Of a stretch of DNA of 64,000 nucleotides, positions 14,916-24,500 are shown piece after piece. Origin of the DNA: a virus. Both the position numbers and the translations under genes were made by a program. Below the pieces are notes generated by a model. The model saw only the letters and a list, made by a program, of their open reading frames with translations. It made no database searches and was not told the DNA's origin. The stretch lies in the IMG/VR virus record IMGVR_UViG_3300003322_000266, positions 17,456 through 81,455 of that record; one strand, 5' to 3'. Within the stretch, counting starts at the first letter, position 1, and each line of letters begins with the position of its first letter.

Positions 14916-16489
14916 CTATCAGCTTCGTAGGCTCAGCGGTCCAGAACTCCGGTTCTGGAACCAGCGGCACGGCTACCCTGAACGTCAGTACGCCGGGCAA
15001 CGGCATCGCCGTCATGGTGAATGCCAACGTCGCGATCTCGTCCATCACCGAGTCTGGTGGTGTGACGCGGATCGTGGTCAAGGGCCAGACCTGTACGGAT
15101 GCGCCGACCTTCAGCGGCAACCTCTACTTCTTCCCGAACGTGACGGGTGGCAGCCACACGATCACCGCGAACTTCGGTTCGAGCGCGAACTGGTGTATCG
15201 TGGTGCAGGAAGTGGCGGGCATGTTCACGCCCACGGTCGACAAGACTGCGGGTAACGGCGCCTATACGGCGACGACGAACACGGGCTCGACCGGCACCCT
15301 GACTCAGGCTGTCGAACTGGCCCTAGCCGTCGTCCAGAACTGCAACTCCAACTTCACGTCGACTGCGAACCCGGCAGGTTGGACCATCCTGTCCTCGTCC
15401 TCGTTCGCAGGTCCGTCCGGCTTCTCGTTCGCCGGTCTGGTCACCAGTGCCACGACGGCCCTGAATCCGACCTGGACGACGACGGGTGGCAACTACGAGT
15501 CTGCGAACGCGATCGGTACGCTGATCCCGGGCACGGCTCCGCCTGCTGCCACCTTGACGTCTCCGTCTCCGTCGGGAACCATCTCGACTGCGACGACTGC
15601 GAACGTGGGTGCGACGACGGACACGTCGGGCGGCACCGGATATTGCGTGGTCACGACTTCGAGCCTGAGTGGCGTCACGGCTGCTCAGATCAAGGCGGGT
15701 CAGAACGCGGCGGGTTCGACTTCGGGCGTCCAGTCGGCTACGACCTCGGTGTCGGCGACCGGCAGCTTCACGTGTGCGATCACGGGCCTCACGGCTTCCA
15801 CGACCTACAACTACGCAGTGGTCGAAACCACGGCCGGTGGCGATTCCAACATCGTGAGCGGCACGTTCACGACTGCACCGCCTCCGCCTTCGGTGACGAG
15901 TCTGTCGACCACGACGCCGCAAGCCGGTCAGAGCCTGACGATCACGGGTACGGCCTTCAACGCCACGCAGTCGGGTGGCTCTGTTGCCATCGGCGGCGTC
16001 AACCAGACGGTGACGGCCTGGTCGAACACCAGCATCACGATCACCGTCGTTCAGGGTACGTTGCTCTACGGTGCGACGACCCTGACGGTGACGAACGGTG
16101 TGACCGGAAGCCAGTCGACTGGCACTGCTTGCACGATGTCGCCGGCCACCGGCTGGTCCTACATCGTGGTCGGCACTCCCGATCCGGTGACGACGGAACG
16201 CGTGACTGCTACTCCGGTCGACATCGCAACTGGTGACCAGATCGCGTGGGGCAACATCCAGGGCTCAGGTACGTTGACCATCAACACCGATGGTTCGTGG
16301 ATCGCAGACCCGGGTGTCACCAGCTTCGACTACATGGTGGGCACGCCCGGCTCGGGCTTCGGCTCGGTCGCAACCAACACCCTGGGCGCTGGTGCGTCGG
16401 TGAAGAATGGTGTGATTCACACCTACAACATCAAGGCCAGTTCGGACACGAAGTTCTACTCGCAATACCCGGCGGGTAACCATCCATAA
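14912..16489 (+). CDS. Modular adhesin/fibre with FN3-like and IPT domains, 525 aa
   Basis: Starts ATGA-coupled to the spike gene. Residues 1-205 are a beta-sandwich seen several times in this island. Residues about 208-310 form one FN3-like module (TAAQIKAGQN, GLTASTTYNYAVV). Residues about 315-395 are an IPT/TIG-like domain (TPQAGQSLTITGTAFN). The C-terminal part (GWSYIVVG ... SGDQIAWG type) recurs at the end of the next protein. No catalytic motif is visible. Probably part of the virion surface, alongside the spikes. Confidence 0.75.
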   Translation: MTISFVGSAVQNSGSGTSGTATLNVSTPGNGIAVMVNANVAISSITESGGVTRIVVKGQTCTDAPTFSGNLYFFPNVTGGSHTITANFGSSANWCIVVQEVAGMFTPTVDKTAGNGAYTATTNTGSTGTLTQAVELALAVVQNCNSNFTSTANPAGWTILSSSSFAGPSGFSFAGLVTSATTALNPTWTTTGGNYESANAIGTLIPGTAPPAATLTSPSPSGTISTATTANVGATTDTSGGTGYCVVTTSSLSGVTAAQIKAGQNAAGSTSGVQSATTSVSATGSFTCAITGLTASTTYNYAVVETTAGGDSNIVSGTFTTAPPPPSVTSLSTTTPQAGQSLTITGTAFNATQSGGSVAIGGVNQTVTAWSNTSITITVVQGTLLYGATTLTVTNGVTGSQSTGTACTMSPATGWSYIVVGTPDPVTTERVTATPVDIATGDQIAWGNIQGSGTLTINTDGSWIADPGVTSFDYMVGTPGSGFGSVATNTLGAGASVKNGVIHTYNIKASSDTKFYSQYPAGNHP

Positions 16490-16498
16490 GGAGATCAC

Positions 16499-19400
16499 AT
16501 GTCTCTGACTATGACGCTCTTGACCCCGTTGACGCGGACGGGGAATACGAGCTCCTCGGCTGCCTGGACGACGGGTAACACGACGGTGCCGGCCAACAGC
16601 ACCGTCGTCTACATTGTGTCGGGTTGTGCGTTCAGCTCGGCGGGTGTGAATCCTGCAAACTTCGCACTCTCGACTTCGGCTGCAGGTGTTCCAACCCTGA
16701 TCGGCAACAGCGGCCTCAGCTCCAACTGGGGCTACGGTCACAAGGTCTGGTACGTCACGAACTCCACGGGTTCTGATATCACGACGACCCTGACCGTGAG
16801 TGTCAGTACCAACGACGTCATGTCGGAATGGTCGATCGTGCCGATCGAGTTCCAGGGCATTGCGTCTGGTACGCTGTTCACTGGCTTCACGACTGGCATC
16901 GCTGCTGGTAACGTCGCCCAGACCCTGACGCTGGCTGCGGCTCCTGTGGCTGGCGACTACACGATCGGTGCCCTGATGGGTATCGTCAACGATGGTCTGA
17001 CCTACAGCGCGACTGTCGGTACTGGCTACACGCTAGCCTCAACGACCAGTGACACGGTGGGCGAATCCTACACGGCGATTCAGTATCGCACGGGTTCGAC
17101 CTCGACGGCTGCTGGTTGGGCCAACACGGGTCATTCCGGTGGTACGAACGCGGTGGAAGTCCAGTCGATCGCCTTCAACGTCAAGGCTGCGACTGGTGGC
17201 TCTGCGCCGACTCTGTCGAGCCCGACGTCGAGCAACATCCAGACGACGACCGCGACTGTCGGAGCTACCACGGACACCGGGTCGGGTACCATGTACGCTG
17301 TGGTGTACACGGGTACGACCCCGACCGTGGCTCAGATCAAGGCCGGTCAGAACTCGTCGGGCACTTCGACCCCGAATGCCAACGTCGCAGTCTCTTCGAC
17401 CGGCGCCAAGACGCTGAACATCACGGGTCTGAGCGCCAACACGGCCTACAACTACGCTCTGGTGCACAACAGCACAGGTGGCGATTCCAACATCGTCACC
17501 GGCACGTTGACGACCCTGGCTGTCCCGACCCTGAGTGCTGCCACGACGGCCTCGATCACGACCACGGGCGCGACCCTGGGTGCCACGACTACAGTCGGAG
17601 CCGGTACCCTGTACGTCGTCGCCTACACGGGATCGGTTCCAACCGCGGCTCAGATCAAGGCCGGCACGGACTCGACCAACGCAGCGGCACCGAACGGTAG
17701 CGTCGCCGTTTCCTCGACGGGTGCGAAGACGATCGCAGTCACGGGCATGAAGTCCGGGACCGCCTACAACTTCGCTCTGGTGCAGAACGATGGTTCGGAC
17801 TCGAACGTCCTGACCTCGACGGTGACGACCACAGCCGTGACTCTGACGTCGCCCACCAGCGCGTCGATCACGGCGACCTCCGCGTCTGTGGGTGCGACTA
17901 CGGATACGGCTGCAGGCACCATGTACGTGGTGGTCTACACTGGTTCGGCTCCGACTGCGACCCAAATCAAAGCGGGTCAGAACTCGAGTGGCGCTGCGAC
18001 TCCGAGTGCGAACGTCGCAGTCTCGTCCACGGGCGCCAAGTCCCTGTCGGTCACTGGCCTCACGGCTTCGACGGCCTACAACTACAGCGTCATCGTCAAC
18101 AACGGCGGCGATTCCAACATCGTCACCGGCACGTTCACGACCAGCGCGCCATCGGCTGCGACTCTGACGAGCCCGACGAGCTCGAACGTTGCGGGTACGA
18201 CGGCCACGGTGGGTGCGACCACGGACACCGGATCGGGTACTCTGTACGCTGTCGCTTACACGGGTACTCAGCCGACTGCGACCCAGATCAAGGCCGGTCA
18301 GAACAGCAGCGGAGCAGCGACTCCGAATGCGAGCGTCACCGTCACCTCAACGGGTGCGAAGACGATCAACCTGACTGGTCTGACGAACAGCACGGCCTAC
18401 AACTACGCCCTGGTGCAGAACAACGGTACGGACTCGAACGTCGTGACGGGAACGTTTACGACGTTGACGCCGGCCACGTTGTCGGCACCAACCAGTGCGT
18501 CAGTGACGGGCACGACTGCGACTCTGGGTGCGACTTCGAACCAGACCGGTACTCTGTACATCGTGGCTTCGACCACGAACACGCAGCCGACTGCGGCCCA
18601 GATCAAGGCCGGTCAGAACGCAGCAGGCACCACGGTTCCAAGCGTCAGCGGCGCGGCTACGGCCTCGGCGAATACGTTGGGCATCACCGGCCTGTCGCTC
18701 GCTACCACGTACTACTTCTTCGCGATCCTCAACAACTCGGCGGGTGACTCCAACATCGTGACCGGCTCGTTCACCACGAGTTCGATTGCGACGCCGACTG
18801 TGACCCTGAGGCAGAAGTGGTATCAGCCTGCGGGTCAGGGCAACCCTGCGACTCTGGTGTCGGGTTCCAATCCGATGTCGATCACTGCAGGGTCGATGCT
18901 GGTCTGCTTGTACACCGGCGCCGACAACGGCACGATCGCACCTCCGACTGATAGCGCGGGCTCGTTCACGATCCCAACCAATGCTCGTCAGGACGCGGCT
19001 GGCTCGGATCACATCTGGGCCGCCATCTGCCATCAGCAGAACGCAGCGGGTGGCAATCACACGATCACTCCGGCCACGATCGCTGTGGGTGGTGGAGGTG
19101 AACTCGAGTGCTGGATCTACGAAGTGACGGGCATGCCGGCAACGGCAAACGTCCGTGATGTCGGCTTCGTCAACGTCATCGGTACTGCGCAGTCGTGGAC
19201 GGTTCAGTCGGGTACGACGCCGCAAGTGGGCGACATCTCGTTCGTCATCACGGTCTACGAGAACACAGCCAACTTCGCGAACGCCGGCCTGCAGAATCCG
19301 CCCACGGGTTGGACGGCACTTGATGTCAACCAGGACGCGACGAACTTCATCCCGACGCAGCTCAGCTACAAGATCGTCTCGTCTGCAGGTACGCAGAGCG

Positions 19401-21046
19401 CTTCGTACTCGACGACGGACCCGACGGTCAGCGAGCATCTGGGTGTCATGGTCACCTACGTGCCTTCGACGGTGGGTGGCGGTGCTCCGACTCTGAGTTC
19501 GCCGACGAGCACGAACGTGTTGACGACGACTGCGACGATCGGTGCCACGACGGACACGTCGGCCGGTACGATCTACGGCGTGGTCTACACGGGCACGACT
19601 CCAACCGCGACTCAGATCAAGGCGGGTCAGAACAGCAGCGGAACGACGACACCCAACGCGAACGCAACGGTGTCGTCCTCGGGTGCGAAGACACTGAACA
19701 TCACGGGTCTGACGGCGGGCACGGCCTACAACTATGCCCTGGTCCACAACAACGGTTCCGATTCCAACATTGTGACCGGGACCCTGACGACTCCGGCAGT
19801 GGCTACCCTCACGAGTCCGACTTCGAGCTCTGTTGCGTCCACGACTGCGACGGTCGGCGCCACGACCTCGGTCGGCGCTGGTACTCTGTACGCGGTTGCG
19901 TACACGGGCACCCAGCCATCGGCTGCACAGATCAAGGCTGGTCAGAACTCGAGTGGAGCGGCAACGCCTGCAGCCAACGTTGCGGTCTCTTCGACAGGTG
20001 CGAAGACACTGAACCTGACGGGCCTCACGGCCTCGACGGCCTACAACTACGCACTGGTTCAGAACGACGGCACCGACTCGAACGTGGTGACAGGAACGTT
20101 CACGACTACCGCGCCTGTCGCAACCCTGAGCTCTCCAACGAGTTCGTCGGTTGCAGACACGACTGCGACAGTCGGAGCCACGACTGACACGGCAGCTGGT
20201 ACTCTCTATGCTGTTGCCTACACGGGAACGACGCCGACCGCGACTCAGATCAAGGCCGGTCAGAACTCGAGTGGTGCAGCAACGCCGAACGTCAGCGGTG
20301 CAGTCTCCAGTGCCGGGGTGAAGACCCTGAACATGACGGGGCTGACGCAGCTGACGGCGTACAACTATGCCCTGGTCCAGAACACGACGGGTGGCGATTC
20401 CAACATCGTCACCGGCACGTTGACGACCTCGGCAACGGCGTGTGTGATCAGTTCGACGTCGAGTGCGAGTCCTGCTGTCGGTTCGACTCTGACCATCAAC
20501 GGTTCGGGATTCGGCGCCACCCAAGGCACGGGTTCCGTCACCATCGGTGGTCAGCCGCAGACGGTCACGAGCTGGGGTCCGACCGCGATCCAGGTCACGG
20601 TCTCGGCTGGCACGAACTTGTACGGTGTGGCAGTCAGCGTCGTTGTCACCAACGGCGTCGGCACTGTCTCGTCCGGGTACGCGCTGACGGGCTTCGCTCC
20701 GCAGTCGGGTTGGTCCTACGTCAACCTCGCAACGCCGTATGCGACGGCAGCCAATCGCCTCACGGCCTCGGCTGACATCGCGAGCGGCGACCAGATCGCA
20801 TGGGACACCAAGGGCTCAACGGTCGTCGTTTTCTCGGACGGCACGTTCAGTTCCACGGTGGCGCAGACGTTCAACTTTGCGGTTGGCGTCTCTGGCGCAG
20901 GCTATGGATCGCAAGCACTTCAGACCATCACGGCAATCACGACCGGCGTCATCGGGAACTTCCACGGAGTTCCTGCGGCCTCGATCACGACACTGCACGG
21001 AGTTCTGAGGACCAGCATCGCGACGAAGCACGGAGTGCCTCTGTAA
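16499..21046 (+). CDS. Giant multi-FN3 adhesin/fibre, 1515 aa
   Basis: Domain order: N-terminal beta-sandwich (1-230), five FN3-like modules (about 235-760), a second beta-sandwich (about 765-990), three more FN3-like modules (about 995-1310), an IPT-like domain (GSTLTINGSGFGATQGTG), then a C-terminal domain and a short tail with three HGV motifs 11 residues apart. Each module carries QIKAGQNSSG and a YNYALVxN strand. Such chains act as extended arms or carbohydrate-binding surface proteins in phages; they may decorate tail or capsid. AAGGAG precedes the start, and a strong terminator follows the stop. Confidence 0.8.
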   Translation: MSLTMTLLTPLTRTGNTSSSAAWTTGNTTVPANSTVVYIVSGCAFSSAGVNPANFALSTSAAGVPTLIGNSGLSSNWGYGHKVWYVTNSTGSDITTTLTVSVSTNDVMSEWSIVPIEFQGIASGTLFTGFTTGIAAGNVAQTLTLAAAPVAGDYTIGALMGIVNDGLTYSATVGTGYTLASTTSDTVGESYTAIQYRTGSTSTAAGWANTGHSGGTNAVEVQSIAFNVKAATGGSAPTLSSPTSSNIQTTTATVGATTDTGSGTMYAVVYTGTTPTVAQIKAGQNSSGTSTPNANVAVSSTGAKTLNITGLSANTAYNYALVHNSTGGDSNIVTGTLTTLAVPTLSAATTASITTTGATLGATTTVGAGTLYVVAYTGSVPTAAQIKAGTDSTNAAAPNGSVAVSSTGAKTIAVTGMKSGTAYNFALVQNDGSDSNVLTSTVTTTAVTLTSPTSASITATSASVGATTDTAAGTMYVVVYTGSAPTATQIKAGQNSSGAATPSANVAVSSTGAKSLSVTGLTASTAYNYSVIVNNGGDSNIVTGTFTTSAPSAATLTSPTSSNVAGTTATVGATTDTGSGTLYAVAYTGTQPTATQIKAGQNSSGAATPNASVTVTSTGAKTINLTGLTNSTAYNYALVQNNGTDSNVVTGTFTTLTPATLSAPTSASVTGTTATLGATSNQTGTLYIVASTTNTQPTAAQIKAGQNAAGTTVPSVSGAATASANTLGITGLSLATTYYFFAILNNSAGDSNIVTGSFTTSSIATPTVTLRQKWYQPAGQGNPATLVSGSNPMSITAGSMLVCLYTGADNGTIAPPTDSAGSFTIPTNARQDAAGSDHIWAAICHQQNAAGGNHTITPATIAVGGGGELECWIYEVTGMPATANVRDVGFVNVIGTAQSWTVQSGTTPQVGDISFVITVYENTANFANAGLQNPPTGWTALDVNQDATNFIPTQLSYKIVSSAGTQSASYSTTDPTVSEHLGVMVTYVPSTVGGGAPTLSSPTSTNVLTTTATIGATTDTSAGTIYGVVYTGTTPTATQIKAGQNSSGTTTPNANATVSSSGAKTLNITGLTAGTAYNYALVHNNGSDSNIVTGTLTTPAVATLTSPTSSSVASTTATVGATTSVGAGTLYAVAYTGTQPSAAQIKAGQNSSGAATPAANVAVSSTGAKTLNLTGLTASTAYNYALVQNDGTDSNVVTGTFTTTAPVATLSSPTSSSVADTTATVGATTDTAAGTLYAVAYTGTTPTATQIKAGQNSSGAATPNVSGAVSSAGVKTLNMTGLTQLTAYNYALVQNTTGGDSNIVTGTLTTSATACVISSTSSASPAVGSTLTINGSGFGATQGTGSVTIGGQPQTVTSWGPTAIQVTVSAGTNLYGVAVSVVVTNGVGTVSSGYALTGFAPQSGWSYVNLATPYATAANRLTASADIASGDQIAWDTKGSTVVVFSDGTFSSTVAQTFNFAVGVSGAGYGSQALQTITAITTGVIGNFHGVPAASITTLHGVLRTSIATKHGVPL
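17200..20430 (+). repeat. Eight FN3-like coding repeats, about 312-321 bp each
   Basis: The codons for QIKAG begin at 17333, 17651, 17963, 18284, 18599, 19613, 19928 and 20246, so unit length varies from 312 to 321 bp. Units 5 and 6 are separated by a 700-bp beta-sandwich insert. A ninth, more distant copy lies in the upstream gene (QIKAG at 15686). DNA identity between units is high over the 'cagatcaaggc' segment, which could support unequal recombination. These are in-frame protein repeats, not regulatory DNA. Confidence 0.85.
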
Positions 21047-21056
21047 GCAGTAGAGC

Positions 21057-21089
21057 AAAGGGCTGACACTAATTTGATGTCAGCCCTTT
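21057..21089 (+). terminator. Strong hairpin terminator behind the FN3 adhesin
   Basis: Perfect 12-bp stem, AAAGGGCTGACA paired with TGTCAGCCCTTT, with a 9-nt loop (21069-21077). The 3' arm ends in TTT followed by CC, so the U-tract is short. The loop holds CTAATTTGATG, which also matches the AT-rich intergenic motif, so a promoter for the next gene may overlap it. Confidence 0.8.
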
Positions 21090-21108
21090 CCATTTTCGAG
21101 GACAAGAA

Positions 21109-21492
21109 ATGACTCAAGCCATCAACGTCGAAGGCGCATACTCGATCGTGACGCCAGCCGGCAAGCAGCTCCTGGCCGAGCTCGGGACCTTGATCAAGAT
21201 CACGAGCTACAGGTTCGCCGACGGCTACGACTACGTCCCTGATCCCGACCAGTCGGCCTTCAAGGGCAAGCTGACCGGCGTCGAGGAAGGGTCAGAACCC
21301 AAGGTCGAAGACAACGACATGGTGTATCAGATCGTTGTCCCTGCCGAGATCAACTTCGACTTCGGAGAGATCGGACTCTTCGCCGGACATCAGCTGGTGG
21401 CTTTGATCGTCCTCAAGTCCAAAGTCGAGATTCGCTTCGGTGACGAACCCGTCGCCATCTCCTGCACCCTCCCACTGCCTACCAAGGCCTGA
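21109..21492 (+). CDS. Tail-collar-fibre N-domain protein, 127 aa
   Basis: A free-standing copy of the phage tail-collar-fibre N-terminal domain (PF12571/DUF3751 type): INVEGAYSIVTPAGKQLL, then FDFGEIGLFAGHQLVALI. The same pattern opens the next gene and the 38128-39114 fibre. In P2-type phages this domain fixes the fibre to the baseplate. Alone, it may act as an adaptor or a chaperone for the giant fibre encoded next. AGGAC precedes ATG 21109. Confidence 0.7.
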   Translation: MTQAINVEGAYSIVTPAGKQLLAELGTLIKITSYRFADGYDYVPDPDQSAFKGKLTGVEEGSEPKVEDNDMVYQIVVPAEINFDFGEIGLFAGHQLVALIVLKSKVEIRFGDEPVAISCTLPLPTKA

Positions 21493-21501
21493 GGAAACGC
21501 A

Positions 21502-24500
21502 ATGAGCACTATCCAGATCACGGACGCTGGTGCTGCACTGATGCAGAACGCGGTCGAGCCGATCGTGCTGACGAGCTTCAAGCTCGGCTCAGCCTACGGC
21601 TATACCCCGACCAGTGGCCAAACCAACATCCAGGGCTCTCTCGTCTACACGGGTGTGCCTGGAGCGCCGGTGATCCAGGATGCCAACGTCATCCTGTATC
21701 CGCTGTACCTGACTGACAGCCTGGGTCCGTTCTCCTTCGGCGAAGTCGGCCTCTACTACAACTCGACTCTGTTCGCCATCATGGTTCTCGACGCGCTCGA
21801 GACCAAGCTGCCGAAGGACGTGAACACGAACACGGGTGGCGCCCTCGTCATCGATTGCTTCGTGCCCATGGTGGGCTCGAACTATCAGCTGTGGGCCAAC
21901 ATCACGCAGTCGAACACGAACAAGGCCTCGGTGGCTCAGGGTCCGGAGAATCTGCCGTACTCTGTGCTGGCGAACCCCAACCTCTGGGTCGTCCAGGCTG
22001 CGGGCTCGGGTCGATCCTTTCTCGCCTACTCAGACCGCCAAGGTCTGTGGAACTTCAGCTCGTTCGAGCCCGCGCAACAGGCCTCGGTCATCAGTGCCAG
22101 CTCGAACACGGTCATCCTCAGCGCATCCGACTTCGGGTCTCTGACGTTCGATGGCCTGGGGCACCTCCTTCTCCAGGTCAAGACTGGTCGCGCTGCGGCC
22201 TCTTGCCGCTATGTCTCGTCGATGAGCATCGACGGATCGACCGGCAATGTCGTCCTCGGTGTCAGCGCTCCGTGGGCCAAGAGCCCCCAGGCAGGTGATC
22301 TCTTCGAGCTCTATCTGCCGACTGGAGCCTCGCAGTCGGGCGGTGGCGGCGGTATCGATCCGTCGAACCTGCCCAATCTTCCGTCGACCGCACAGACGAG
22401 TGATCGACTCGCCATCGTTCGCTCAGGTCAAGCCTACGGCTGGCCACTGTCCGATATGGAGACCTGGCTGGTCCAAACTGCTGGCTTCAATCGTCCGCCG
22501 ACCGGCACCGACAAGACTGCTGGCGGGGTCGACACGACGCAGAGCCTGCAAGGCAATCTCTACACCGGCATCACGGACCCGGACGGTGATCCGGTCAGCC
22601 TGCAGTCGATCACATACACGGCGCCAGGTGCGCAGCCAGTCGCCTTCGACCCCAACAACGGGACGTATCAGGCCTACTACGGTCTGTTCTTTCTCGATCC
22701 AGCGACCGGCAACTGGACCTACAGCCTGGGTCCGAACGCTCGCGCGCTGACGACGGGCCAGACGGGTACGGAGATTTTCACCTACATCATGGCTGATGGC
22801 AAGGGTGGCATCCGTACCAATCACCTGACGATCTCGATCACCGGTTCCAACAGCGCGCCAATCGTTGCGTTCGTCAACGGCGGCACGCCGATGAACACGA
22901 CGCTGACCGGCAATCTGCTGTATCGTCTGGCCTTCGACTACGAGTCGGCGGTGACGATCAGCGGCTACTCGATCGCTGGTCAGTCCGGTACGTTCACCGG
23001 TGGTCCGACGACCATCAATGGCGGCGCTGGTACGATCACGATTCAGACCAACGGCGACTACACGTTCGTTCCAGCGCAGGACTACTTCGGGCCCGTCCCC
23101 ACCATCACGTACAACGTTACCGATGGTGTGAACGTGGTCCCAGCCAAACTCACCCTGGCGGTGACCCCTCTGATCTCTGGCACCCAACCCCTGGTCCTGG
23201 GCACTGACATCGTCTCAGGTCCGACCTCGGGTGGTGAGAACAACAATGGCATCTACCTGACCCTGTTCGGTTACAGGTTCGGCAACTCCGTGGATCTGGG
23301 CACCAACATCAAGGTCTACATCGGTGGTGTCGAAGTCGCACGCTACATCCAGCTGGTGACTGACCCCCTGGCATCCAAGTTCCCGGGCCTGCAGCGACTG
23401 AGTGTCCAGGTTGGTCATCTCGGTGGTGCTGCGCAAGGTATTCCGCTCCATATCACCGTCGTGTCGTCGGGTCAGACATCGAACGCAGACTCGATCTTCA
23501 CGCCGAACCCCGGTGACATCTACTTCGTGTCACATGCTGGTAACGACACGACTGGCGTCGCCAACGACATCACCCATCCGTTCCGTATGCTTCAGTACGC
23601 GGCGCGTGGCACTCGCAGCCCGTACGCTCTGATGAAGGCTGGTGACTGCATCGTCATCATCGACTCGGACGGTCAGCCGTGGACTGACACCGGCTACGAC
23701 ACTGCGTGGTTCCGCTTCCGCGACCCACAACAGCAGGGCTCCGCACCTTCGGGTACGGTCGGCACCGGCTGGGTCACGATCATGGGCTACCCAGGTCAGA
23801 CCATCCACTACATCACCCAGCCTGGAACCAAGGGCGGTATCCAAGGTCCTGGTCAAGCCTTCACCGGCACGACTGGCGACTGGGTGCAGATTTCGAACCT
23901 CAAGATCGAAGTCCTGGGTGGTGCGACTCGTGACGCCGGCCCTGTCAACATGCAATACAACGCCGAGCGTTGGCGCATCGTCGGCAACGACTTCGGCCCG
24001 TGGGTGGCAGGCTCTAGCGCTGTCCTGAACTGCGCGGCGATCTCTGGTGAAGGTAACTTCATCTACATCGCCTTCAACAAGATGCACGACATCGAAGGTA
24101 CAGTCGACCTTCAGAACCACGGCATCTACGCGGGTACGAGTTCCTACGGTTGGGAGATCGCCTACAACTGGATCTTCAACTGCGTGGGTGGATCACTCAT
24201 CCAGTTCAACGACTCGGACGGTGGTTCGAATACCTTCCTCACGCCTTACGGTGTGTGGACGGGCTTCACCAACATCAAGATCCACAACAACTGGTTGGAG
24301 AATGCGGCGAAGTATGCCATCACGTTCTCGGACTCGGGTGGCACGACTCACGGTCAACTGGACTTCCAGGCATGGAACAACATCATCGTCGGCACGCAGC
24401 TGGCGCCGTTGCGACTCCAGACCGTGACCGATACGTCGGACTGCACGTACGCCTTCAACACGGTGTACAACTGCTGCACGCTGTCGTCGGCGACCGGCAA

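Noticed and set aside
17200-20430. Regular repeats considered as a CRISPR array or DNA-level repeat element
   Set aside because: Units are over 300 bp, in frame, and diverge at synonymous positions; they encode protein modules.
18500-20524. 674-codon antisense frame over the FN3 repeats
   Set aside because: Shadow of repetitive Thr/Ser/Ala codons; Arg-rich repeats with no start signal.
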